DNA of 64,000 bases from Epithemia pelagica (taxonomy: Eukaryota; Bacillariophyta; Bacillariophyceae; Surirellales; Surirellaceae). The stretch covers positions 4,960,001 through 5,024,000 of the forward strand of contig OX337229.1 of NCBI GenBank assembly GCA_946965045.2. Reading direction: 5' to 3'. The notes under the pieces are model-generated. The model was not told the DNA's origin, did no database searches, and saw nothing but the letters and a program-made list of their open reading frames with translations. Of this stretch, positions 30,526-38,927 are shown in pieces. The first letter of the stretch is position 1, and the number at the start of each line of letters is the position of its first letter. Made by a program: the position numbers and the translations under genes.

Positions 30526-31198
30526 ATTTATCCATTGGAACCCATGCTTCCAAATGTTTTGATGTCGCTAAGCTGCTGAGTTTTGGAGGCACCCAACCCA
30601 TCTTGTGTGCCCAGCGAATAACATGTATGTCTGAAGGTATACCGTCGACACGTCCGAATGCCGCCTCCAGTATTATGCATGCAGTCTTATACCCAATGCC
30701 ATCGAGGGTCATCAACTCGTGGATTGTAATGTTGTTGGGAATTATCCCATTGTGGCGCTGTAGAAAGTAGTCGGCCGCATTGACAATGCGCTCGGCGTTG
30801 ACGTTATATCGTCCAAGTCCCGATATTAGGGAGCACATAGCATCCATGCCGTACTTGTTGGCGATCTCCGACACAGCATCGGCAGACGTCATTCCACAAG
30901 CAAAAAGACGGGGCATTACGGAACTGAGTTGTAAATCTGAAGTGCTTGAACTCATACAGATCGTCATCAAGACCATGAATGGCCGATCTGAAAGAGGATC
31001 GTCCGCGTAATTGTTAATCCATGACTCCCAATCATCCCGAGGAGCCACGATTCCAAAGTGTTTCAACTCTTGGTGAAACATGACCAGTTGTCCGAGTTCT
31101 GTCAGTCGATGGTCTAGAACAGTTGCAGGAATGGGAGGGACTTTCACATGGAGATCGGATGGACGGAGTTTCTTGAGTTTGGGTGGCATGCCAGGCAT
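30269..31198 (-). CDS. HhH-GPD DNA glycosylase / endonuclease III-like, C-terminus altered
   Basis: ATG at 31198; the frame runs to 30269 (about 309 aa). An endonuclease III-like core is visible: DPLSDRPFMVLMTICMSSST, LGRYNVNAERIVNAADYF, the helix-hairpin-helix TLDGIGYKTACIILEAAFG with a Lys at the EndoIII catalytic-Lys position, and PSDIHVIRWAHKMGW with the conserved Asp. No C-terminal four-Cys iron-sulfur loop is present. The last ~80-90 residues, after KWSLIS, are the antisense of the hAT fragment, so the original C-terminus was probably replaced when the two sequences were joined. The frame is open upstream to 31483 without an ATG, and an upstream exon is possible. It could be an active base-excision enzyme or a decaying copy. 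Confidence is good for the domain and low for function. Confidence 0.55.
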   Translation of the reverse strand: MPGMPPKLKKLRPSDLHVKVPPIPATVLDHRLTELGQLVMFHQELKHFGIVAPRDDWESWINNYADDPLSDRPFMVLMTICMSSSTSDLQLSSVMPRLFACGMTSADAVSEIANKYGMDAMCSLISGLGRYNVNAERIVNAADYFLQRHNGIIPNNITIHELMTLDGIGYKTACIILEAAFGRVDGIPSDIHVIRWAHKMGWVPPKLSSLATSKHLEAWVPMDKWSLISRRLMISAGVSRRAALLLIAYQMRSRNSFFSAVIAGSAQSLMNRYMSCLSSVEAVDLDASFMIMELSVPWLFIGEGSSASS

Positions 31199-31383
31199 GT
31201 GGCGATCATCGTTGTCTTTTTGTTTATATTTGATGGTTTTTTTAGAACGTGAAATCGATTGAAGAAATAATGATATAATGGTGTTGCGAGAACGAGTGGA
31301 ATACGAATGTGTTGGATGCTGGGTATGCTGGGTAGCTTTCTTCTGTGGAGATTTAAGAAGATTCTTCTTTTTGGGAGATTTGT

Positions 31384-32124
31384 TCACAGCAGGTGGATTG
31401 TCTTTTTTTTGTCGGCATGTAGGGGAGGACAGTGTATCTTGTCGTATAGATGCGTCAATTGGGCAATATAAGGGGTGATGCAACTTGGAACACAGTCCTC
31501 TTGATCGGATTCTTCGCTGTTACATTCGCATAGAATATATTCGTTGACTAGTTGTTGAGGTTGTTGTGTGCAATGGAATCCAGTTGATGTGTGCATCATC
31601 CAGGACAGAATGATAGATTGGGATGAAACATTTGGACATTTTTGTTTTACACGATGGGTGTTTCTCATACATTCGTGAAAATGAGGGCATTGATCAATCT
31701 GTAGCGTGGGTGTACATTGAACAGTAAGTGTAAGACTCTTGCAATGATCAGGCATGAAGGGTTGAATTTCATGATCTGATGAATTCGGAACTTGCGGAGA
31801 TGGACCGTGTAGATGAGTAATGACAATGCCAGCAATGATTGTAAGCTTGTCGTCGTACTCCAAGGTGAACAATCTGCAAGCGTGAGTGTTGGACTTGCTC
31901 GTGTTTTCTTCTTTGCAAGAAATGGACCCAGAATTCTGAATTAACCATGCAACAGTAAATCGTTTCACCCATAGATGAAGTTGGCGTCGAAGAAGGTCTT
32001 TGGGAGATTGCTCTTGGATATATTTTTTCGTGTCTTCAAAGTAAGCAAAATTCGACTCCAGAATGAACTTCAGATTACATCGTGAAGAGAAATGAAGGTA
32101 TTTGCGAGAAGTTGATGGTTCCAT
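31384..32124 (-). CDS. Hypothetical His/Cys-rich protein, ~246 aa
   Basis: Open frame from ATG 32124 to 31384. No family is recognised. It includes SSRCNLKFILESNFAYFED, a possible core strand CRLFTLEYDDKLTIIAGIVI, and a C-terminal half rich in Cys, His, Gln and Pro (for example CPHFHECMRNTHRVKQKCP). It overlaps in another frame with the open region upstream of the HhH-GPD ORF, so it could be the 5' exon of that gene, a gene of a mobile element, or chance. It lies inside the repeat-rich block between transposon remnants. Confidence 0.3.
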   Translation of the reverse strand: MEPSTSRKYLHFSSRCNLKFILESNFAYFEDTKKYIQEQSPKDLLRRQLHLWVKRFTVAWLIQNSGSISCKEENTSKSNTHACRLFTLEYDDKLTIIAGIVITHLHGPSPQVPNSSDHEIQPFMPDHCKSLTLTVQCTPTLQIDQCPHFHECMRNTHRVKQKCPNVSSQSIILSWMMHTSTGFHCTQQPQQLVNEYILCECNSEESDQEDCVPSCITPYIAQLTHLYDKIHCPPLHADKKKTIHLL

Positions 32125-33162
32125 ATACCTTGTTCCTTGAGTTGTGGAGGAATGGTTTGGGGGAGGAAAGTTGAGTGTGGGAGACACTTTTGTTCGATGG
32201 TTGATGGAGTGAGAGTGAGGTGCGAGGGTGTGAGGTGTGTTGCTGCTGATAGCGTTGTTGTGATGGGCGTGGGTCTCATGTGGGTCTCATGTACGTATAG
32301 TAGCGTGGTGGAGTATACATGGATTTCGTACTGTGAAGTCATGACTTAGGGACTATAGTACCATAGTACATGAAGATTATGAAAGGGACCATAGTCCCCA
32401 TAGTATAGTCCAATGTTGCATTTCGATGTACTATAGTCATCGGTGATAGTCTATGGGTGAGTGGAATTGGGACTATCAGTCAATGGACTATTCCATGTGT
32501 GGTGGCTAGGGTGAACTATAGTCATTTAGTACAGTCTACCGCGTTTGTAAATGGGATTGGTAGTCTCTTAGTACCGCGTTTGTAAATGGGATTAGTAGTC
32601 TCTTAGTATAGTCCCATTAGAGTGTGAGATGGAGTGTAGTACCTATGGTCTAGTCAGGTACATATCGTAGATGGACTGAAAGTCATGTAGTCTAGTCTCG
32701 ACATGTTTGGGTGATACTTCACAGCTCTGCCCTCTACCCTCTAGCCTCTAGCCTCTAATGATTGAACAACGAGAAACAAGAGGAAGGAGTATTGTAAGTA
32801 AGGACGAGCGAATAACACAAAACACAATGTCAGAACAAGGAGTCAAGGAGCCGCCAACCAGTAACCAATAAACAACAAGAAACAAGACAACAAACTGAAC
32901 TCGTATGCGTCTTTCTGTAATTTGTCCGGTGGGTCACTCGTCACTCCAATTTCCAAATGTCTCGTGTACCCCACAACAGCTTTTCTCTGCTGCTCTACTA
33001 CTTCCAACGCTGGTATGCACATCCGCTGGAGAATAGGCTACCTGTGCTACCCTGATGAAAATGCTTTGCTACTAGGAGTACCTACTAGGAGTGTACTTAC
33101 GCCTCTAGGAGTAGTAACTTCTCCGAGACACCTTCACCGCGTTTCTCATCACTCAACAAAAC
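32125..33162. other. Repeat-rich spacer with ATAGTCC words
   Basis: From 32340 to 32720 the sequence is built of short words such as GGACTATAGT, CATAGTCC, TAGTCTC and AGTACC in both orientations, with many short palindromes. A 35-bp tandem duplication is listed separately. From about 32720 to 33162 there is low-complexity AC/AAG-rich DNA and TAGGAGTA motifs. No gene is seen. Confidence 0.5.
32537..32606 (+). repeat. 35-bp tandem duplication
   Basis: Two adjacent 35-bp units (32537-32571 and 32572-32606), each starting TACCGCGTTTGTAAATGGG and ending GTAGTCTCTTAG. They differ at one base (G/A at unit position 24). Confidence 0.9.
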
Positions 33163-33598
33163 ATGGTCCTTGTCCCCTTCACTGTCGACCACCTTGGCGG
33201 CTTGGGATTCTTCGCCTATTCCCTTCTCTTCCCCAACCCCAACACAGCCCTCAACTACACCCTCGGTCCCAACACACCGCCATCTTGGCCTGATGACAAA
33301 CTCGGCCTCATCTCTCCTCGTGTCACATCCAAACCTGCTGCCTTCAACCTCTGCTGCAACTTTGCATACAGCCCCTAAAACCTTTCTTCCCTTCCCTCCT
33401 CCTTCGAACCACTCTCGTCCAACACACCAACCACCCCAGCCCACTCCTCTGCCCACCTCTTACTCTCTGCCTTGTTGCAGCAAAATCGCCCTCAGTCATG
33501 CCATACGCCATCGCCATTGGCAATCGAAGAAGCCATATCTCTTCAGCGCTGGAGAGATCCAGCAGAGAAGAGCTGTTGCGGGTCCCACATCTAAGTAG
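33163..33598 (+). mobile_element. Degenerate reverse-transcriptase C-terminal remnant
   Basis: The frame from 33163 reads VPFTVDHLGGLGFFAYSLLF followed later by PAAFNLCCNFAYSP. This parallels IPFTVDHLGSLGHFATRLLF and PAAFALYQNVQHSP in the larger remnant at 61201-63147. The frame then stops, and similarity continues weakly in another frame (ALSHAIRH...). It is a decayed 3' piece of the same class of non-LTR-like element. Confidence 0.65.
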
Positions 33599-34278
33599 GA
33601 CACCCGAGGAGGAAAGTAAAAAAGTAAGAAGAAAGGAAAAAACCCGAGTCATTGCAGGTTGGAAGGGGAGAGACGCTACCAGCAACCAAATAATAAAAAT
33701 ATTTGTTGAAAATCCATCGTCAGCAGTTTTCAAGACCAGAGTTACAATCGTGATTCCCAGACTCATTTTTAGAGAACAACGCCCAAAGGATCTTCTTCGA
33801 CAAGCATCAACTATAAACATTTATGCCATGACATTTTTGCTCTTGATTGCCCACATAATTCAAATATGGGACAATGTAGAATCCGGTGGGGAGTGGGGAC
33901 TACTCCTACTCGTAGTCCTACAATACGAGTAGTACGAGTAATAATATTAATTCGGACAACGTGTGCTTGTATGGAGAAGAGTGTAGTATAATACCGATAC
34001 AATAATAAGAATATTGGGAGGAGAAAAAGGGACCAAATTTCAATCGGACCACTGTACTATCCGTCTTTTTGTTGTGTAATCTTTGCTATGGAGTATGGGT
34101 AATGTGTATGGTGTGGAGGGATGTGCTAACGAAGAACAACCAAGGAGTAAGTGCTAATAAGCAAGAACCAATCCGAAGAGCCAAATGATTGGTTGTACCC
34201 CCTTTCAGCCACCGTTCTCTTCTCATTTCTCACCTGCCTGCATCGTGGCTCCACAGCGGACATTTCATAGAAGCAACC
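33599..34278. other. Intergenic / 5' flank of DUF6824 gene
   Basis: AT-rich, with ACGAGTAGTACGAGTAATAA at 33930-33949. No gene is supported. The coding frame of the downstream gene is open upstream to a TTG at 34189 but has no earlier ATG. Confidence 0.4.
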
Positions 34279-35391
34279 ATGGATTCGCAGGACACAGTAG
34301 TGTTATCTCCATGTACTTTCCTTTCTCCGGACGATGTGTTGATGGGCCGTGGAGCAAGAGCGACAGAGAACGAAGGTAATGTAAGATTCAGGCATATAGT
34401 CCGGGATCGACTGAACGAGTATGTTGCAGCTCTTCGGAGACAAGAGAAGGATCAGATTGCACGTGAAATCTTGGGGGCCGTGAAGAGCCGAAAAGGGAGG
34501 TTCATGCGAAAGTTAGATGGTGCTGACGGCTGCCCCAAGAAAAAATCACTTTACGTGGTTGTTGATGACGAAGTTGCACTCCTAAAAGTCAAGCAAGCAC
34601 TGCGAGACCAGAAGCTCGAGAGTTTAGAAGATCAACCTAAGGGTTCGAGGAAGGCTAAATCTCTCAGTGAGATTGCACTGATTCCCCCTGCGGAACATGT
34701 GGTCAGGAAAGAGGTGGTCGCAGAGACCACTCAACGGCAGAAAGCATATGCAGGAGCGCTGCATGTCGAGTTGCCGTCCCAGCCAGTTCTTTCAGTTGGT
34801 CCAAGTTCAGCAGTTTCTGATTCTCTTCTCCTGCATAAGATACTGCGCTCAAATCAAATTCACTCCGCGATCACAGGGCATGCCACTGCGGATCCATCTC
34901 CAGGAATCCTAAGCCCTCCGAACCGAGCACTTCTTACAGCATCCCAGCTTGATCTTTTGCCGGCAGCAAGTGGTCTTACATTGCCTTCTCTTGGTATCCA
35001 ACCGTCTTTGGCCAGTCAAGTCTCTGCCTATGAAAACTCGTTGTTGCTTGGGAATCAAGTTTCTGAGCTTGAAGCACTTGTGAAGCTGGGCCATTTGCAG
35101 CAGTCACGAAGTTCTCCTTTAGTATTGCAGTCAAGTCCGTATCTTGATCCTGCAGTAAGGGCAACCTTAGGATCAGGTTTGCAAGTTCTTGTACCACGAG
35201 AACGTTTGATTGACCCAGAACCAAGATCTCTACTTCTTCGCCAAGAACCGCAAGTAATCAGAAGCATGTTACATCAGGAACAGATTGCCCCATTATCTGT
35301 TCTGAAGCGGAGGATGATTGATACAAGCCCTCTCGTTGCAGATGAATATCTCAATCTCGAACGCCTGGTCAAGCGCCAGAGAGGGGTGTAA
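34279..35391 (+). CDS. DUF6824-domain protein, 370 aa
   Basis: ATG at 34279, TAA at 35391. The N-terminal ~110 residues match the DUF6824 pattern common in diatoms: SPDDVLMGRGARATENEGNV, FRHIVRDRLNEYVAAL, IAREILGAVKSRKGRFMRKL, and a C-terminal VKQALRDQKL helix. The rest is Leu, Ser, Gln and Pro rich with no clear domain, likely disordered, ending in KRRMIDTSPLV and LVKRQRGV. Proteins with this domain are often suspected to be regulators or DNA-binding proteins because of family expansion and composition, but the biochemical role is not known to me. Single exon. Confidence 0.75.
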   Translation: MDSQDTVVLSPCTFLSPDDVLMGRGARATENEGNVRFRHIVRDRLNEYVAALRRQEKDQIAREILGAVKSRKGRFMRKLDGADGCPKKKSLYVVVDDEVALLKVKQALRDQKLESLEDQPKGSRKAKSLSEIALIPPAEHVVRKEVVAETTQRQKAYAGALHVELPSQPVLSVGPSSAVSDSLLLHKILRSNQIHSAITGHATADPSPGILSPPNRALLTASQLDLLPAASGLTLPSLGIQPSLASQVSAYENSLLLGNQVSELEALVKLGHLQQSRSSPLVLQSSPYLDPAVRATLGSGLQVLVPRERLIDPEPRSLLLRQEPQVIRSMLHQEQIAPLSVLKRRMIDTSPLVADEYLNLERLVKRQRGV

Positions 35392-35735
35392 TGAACTGTG
35401 GGGGTCGGTTGGGAATAAAATCGTCACTTTCCATCACAAGGGGTAATCCAAGCTATACTACTGATATTTCATGAACCACAAGAGCTGCGTCCAGAAATTG
35501 TTGTCACAAACTGAAGCAATGAAGAGGAAAAGGAATGAAACGATACCGGACAAGCACCTTCCTCGTAGTTGCTCCATTGCCACAATTTATACATAGTGTC
35601 TTCACGTTTTCGTTTCTCATCTGTGGATTCTGTAGCTTGGTGCAAAACTCGCGAGAATCAGCGTCTTCGTTCAATGTCAACACGCATAGGAGCCTAGAGA
35701 GGAAGTGCACGGAAGTTTCAAAGAGTTCTAGAAAT
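35392..35735. other. Short intergenic, 3' ends of convergent genes
   Basis: 344 bp between the stop codons of the DUF6824 gene and the ribosomal protein gene. No structure is recognised. Confidence 0.4.
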
Positions 35736-36410
35736 TTAATCCTCTTCAACAGGGGTCGGTCCCTTTTCGGAAACATAAATTCCGTCAAGGAATTTTCGTA
35801 AATCCTTATGCCGAATATTGGTGGCTTGTTGGATCTTCGCAGCTGTCAGCGATACCATGGCAATATCTATGCCGGAGAGTTCGATTTGGTCCTTCACATT
35901 GGATGTTCGCTCGTATTTGACACCCGGCATGAGCGTCACCTTTCGCACGCGCTTTTCACCCAAGAAATTTCGAATCTCAACCACATCACCCGTCAGCGTT
36001 ACATTGATTGGGAAATGGCTGTACACAAAGCGCATCTTATAGAGAAATCCTCGCAGGACACCCGTGAACAAGTTGTCAATGTGACTGCAGACCGTACGAC
36101 AACAGGCCAGTTGTTTACGGGTCGCGAACCACATATCTACTTTGACATACTTTTTGCCTTCTTCTCCTTTATCAACTTCCTCACTTTCGACAATGCGAAG
36201 GTCCATTGCAATGTGCTTGAAGTCACGCTCCAACTCACCCAGAGGTCCCTTTACCTTAATTTTGCGGGCGCCAATTTCGACTTCCACTGAAATGAACCAC
36301 CACAGACAACATCAGTTGAGTCGATCGGCTAAAGCAGACTGCATCATTTCTCTATTCAACGTACCATCATCGGGAATTACAATGGAGCGTGTAGCAAGGA
36401 CCGTCTTCAT
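35736..36410 (-). CDS. RPL9: 60S ribosomal protein uL6 (RPL9)
   Basis: Two exons: 36410-36365 (encoding MKTVLATRSIVIPDD plus one base) and 36286-35736, split by a 78-bp intron (donor GTACGT, acceptor TTTCAG); 198 aa, close to the 190-194 aa of other eukaryotes. Typical segments are VEVEIGARKIKVKGPLGELE, GVLRGFLYKMRFVYSHFPIN, IRNFLGEKRVRKVTLMPGV and ATNIRHKDLRKFLDGIYVSE. It is a structural protein of the large ribosomal subunit near the sarcin-ricin loop. An early intron right after the first codons is common for ribosomal protein genes. Its start lies 227 bp from the divergent RSH gene. Confidence 0.96.
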
Positions 36411-36637
36411 GGTTGCCTCTCTTTTCTTCTTTTTCCGATGGGAGAAACAGTTTGGGCCGTATCTGCATTTCTAGTATCGCGGTAAGGGACAAAAGCGAAA
36501 TGTTTAACTCCAGTGTGGAAGCTATGTATCTTGGAGATCTCTAGCTTAAGTCAGAGAAGGTAGCTCTCTCTGACACCATAGAAGCGACCAACATTTCGAA
36601 ATGATATTTTTCGCTGCCCACGTCAGCAAACGCCACC
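36411..36637. promoter_or_regulatory. Divergent promoter between RPL9 and RSH
   Basis: 227 bp between the two start codons, so both promoters must overlap here or in the leaders. A GCCACCATG start context precedes the RSH ATG at 36638. No named motif is identified. Confidence 0.35.
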
Positions 36638-38743
36638 ATGTCTATCTCTCTCCTTTGGCTTTGGCGCCTTCTGCCTTCCATACGTCCGACAATGGTGAAA
36701 AGAATCTCGGAGAAGTTTGGTCGACGGAGACGATCACGGTGCAGAAGAGATATCTTGATCGCATGTGCGCTGGGCACGGTCTGTACGGATGTGGATGCTT
36801 TCTCAGCTCTTGATTTTAGAACGAAAACGTCGTATCTTTCGACGACGTCCTCCGTCGTGATAGACAACATCTTAGACGAAGGCGACATTACTTGCGATGT
36901 GAATGGTCGTGACAACAGCGACCTGAGAATACCAGGCTCCAGGTTTTCGGTGAATGAATCCTCGCAGGACTTGTCAGTATCACCAAAATGGCTCGAAAGA
37001 TATTCAGAGTTTGCTCCAGAGCAAGTTGGCAATGAAATGAGACGTCTTGAATATCGGTTGTTGGAACAGGGATTTTGCATCAAAGATATAAGCCTTATCA
37101 TCGAAGACATATACATGGCGGCGAATGGCAATAGCGCTCTGGCGATTGGGATCGTAGAGTTCTTGAAGACGATGCTATCGCTTCAAGATAACAACTTTGA
37201 GAATGCGGCCTTCTTATCGACTCCGGTTCTTCTGGCAAGCATTGCCCACTTTGCCAACTCTGTTGCTCTCCAACCTCATATACCACCTTATTATACGGAA
37301 GACTGTTCAATGGTGTCCCCAGTGACGTCGCTTGCGCTTCCCCCAGCTATCAAGAGATCCACGGACGTGATCTCGAAATCAACAATGATCGTACTTTCTC
37401 CGCATACCGACTTTCCACTCCTGGCCGATTACAAAGAGGAAGTCGAATCCATTATACACGGGGCAGCAAGAATAAAGAGAGCCGAACTTCTTGTACACGC
37501 CATTTTGAAAGATAGAGCAGCCGCATCATCCAACAACGTTCGGAACCTATTACTCTCCGTCATGACAGACTGGAGGTCTTTGGGCATACGAGTGGTGGCG
37601 TCGCTCTACCGCCTGGAATGCTTTCTGGAATACAATCATGGTACAGGCGAGTACCTTTCGCACAGTCCCGAAGTTGTTCATACCGCAAAAGAAGCACTCA
37701 AAATTTACGCACCTCTGGCCCAAAGATTGGGTCTTCAAAAATTAAAGGCAAGAATCGAAGCCAAGGCGTTCAGGATTCTTTATAGGCGACAGTACAAGGC
37801 TGCATCCTCTATTTTCCGAGATGGCGGAGACGCAATGAATGCACTCTCTTCTTATCTGCGCTCTCATATTGCGCTAGTTCTGGAAGCGAACGAGCCTTTG
37901 ATGTCACAGGTAGACTACATAGAAGTTGTTTCTCGAGTGAAGGAACCATACTCTTTCTGGAAAAAATATCTCAAGAATGGATCCAAAAGGCCCTTATTGG
38001 GATCGTCCACTAGTATACGATCAACCGAGAGTTCAGCTCTTGCGATATCTCGGGTCAATGATGGTGTTGCTGTTCGAGTTATCATCAAAGCAAAAAAGGT
38101 TTGTCCGACGGAGGACGATGAAACCATTCGTTCACGGGAAAATCTACTTTGCTACTACGTACAAAACTTGATATGCGACATGTGGCCAGATATTGAAACG
38201 GGTAGGTTCAAAGACTATATCTTGAATCCTAAGCCGAACGGATACCAGAGTTTGCATCACACTTCAAAAATTGTCAGTAGAGGCGTGGAATTCCCCTTTG
38301 AAGTGCAGGTCCGATCTGAGGAAATGCACCGACTGGCGGAATTCGGTGTCGCGGCACACTGGGACTACAAACTGGGGTCTGCCACTGCTCATTCCGCACT
38401 CAAGGATGCTCAATCGCCCACTGGAGCATTGTCAATGGTGGGTTCCCAAAGTCAGCATCATCAAAATGATGCAAACGGAAAGGAGCCCAAGTCGTACGTT
38501 GAAGCTCTGGTTGTATCACAAGAAGAGATTTCAAGGAAACATGTCCATGTGTTTGTGGTAGGTGGAGAAAAAGGCAGAGAATACGGTGAGCTGATCTGTT
38601 TGCCCTTTGATTCTCCCATTAGTTCTGTGGCGGCTGAAATTGAAAAGCGCCTGTCGGCAAAGATTCAAGTGTGGAGGAATGGGAGAATTGCCGAGATGTG
38701 TGATACTTTGGAAAATGGTGACGTAGTATTGTTAGCCCTATAA
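36638..38743 (+). CDS. RelA/SpoT homologue (ppGpp synthetase), hydrolase domain degenerate
   Basis: 701 aa from ATG 36638 (alternative ATG 36692). The (p)ppGpp synthetase domain spans about residues 420-575: SRVKEPYSFWKKYL, VNDGVAVRVIIK, FKDYILNPKPNGYQSLHH and FEVQVRSEEMHRLAEFG. The linker helices YAPLAQRLGLQKLKARIEA precede it as in other RSH enzymes. In the upstream region the HD hydrolase motifs (His-Asp and the ADRxHN-type segment) are not present. The equivalent stretch reads VVASLYRLECFLEYN, so hydrolysis is probably lost. The C-terminal ~60 residues (VFVVGGEKGREYGELICLPF..) look TGS-like. The N-terminus has a hydrophobic stretch ILIACALGTVC followed by DVDAFSALDF, an ASAFAP-like site, so plastid targeting is inferred. 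ppGpp signals stringent control in the plastid. Confidence 0.85.
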   Translation: MSISLLWLWRLLPSIRPTMVKRISEKFGRRRRSRCRRDILIACALGTVCTDVDAFSALDFRTKTSYLSTTSSVVIDNILDEGDITCDVNGRDNSDLRIPGSRFSVNESSQDLSVSPKWLERYSEFAPEQVGNEMRRLEYRLLEQGFCIKDISLIIEDIYMAANGNSALAIGIVEFLKTMLSLQDNNFENAAFLSTPVLLASIAHFANSVALQPHIPPYYTEDCSMVSPVTSLALPPAIKRSTDVISKSTMIVLSPHTDFPLLADYKEEVESIIHGAARIKRAELLVHAILKDRAAASSNNVRNLLLSVMTDWRSLGIRVVASLYRLECFLEYNHGTGEYLSHSPEVVHTAKEALKIYAPLAQRLGLQKLKARIEAKAFRILYRRQYKAASSIFRDGGDAMNALSSYLRSHIALVLEANEPLMSQVDYIEVVSRVKEPYSFWKKYLKNGSKRPLLGSSTSIRSTESSALAISRVNDGVAVRVIIKAKKVCPTEDDETIRSRENLLCYYVQNLICDMWPDIETGRFKDYILNPKPNGYQSLHHTSKIVSRGVEFPFEVQVRSEEMHRLAEFGVAAHWDYKLGSATAHSALKDAQSPTGALSMVGSQSQHHQNDANGKEPKSYVEALVVSQEEISRKHVHVFVVGGEKGREYGELICLPFDSPISSVAAEIEKRLSAKIQVWRNGRIAEMCDTLENGDVVLLAL

Positions 38744-38927
38744 ATTATGTAACAATTGATCACTTTGATCATGGTTGCATTGCTTGCAGATTGCAGAGCA
38801 TTTCTTTCTTGTGAGCGAAAAGGTCACAAAAAAGGATAGTTCTTCTCTATTATCATTTATGACTACGTAGGGGTTCCAGCCATTGCTCGGCTAAGGAATA
38901 GAGGGATTAGTTCTTAGAATCGGCGAA
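38744..38927. other. Short intergenic between RSH and EF-hand gene
   Basis: Convergent 3' flanks, 184 bp. It contains a TGATCA-centred inverted repeat near 38758-38772 (ATTGATCACTTTGATCAT). No gene is seen. Confidence 0.4.
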
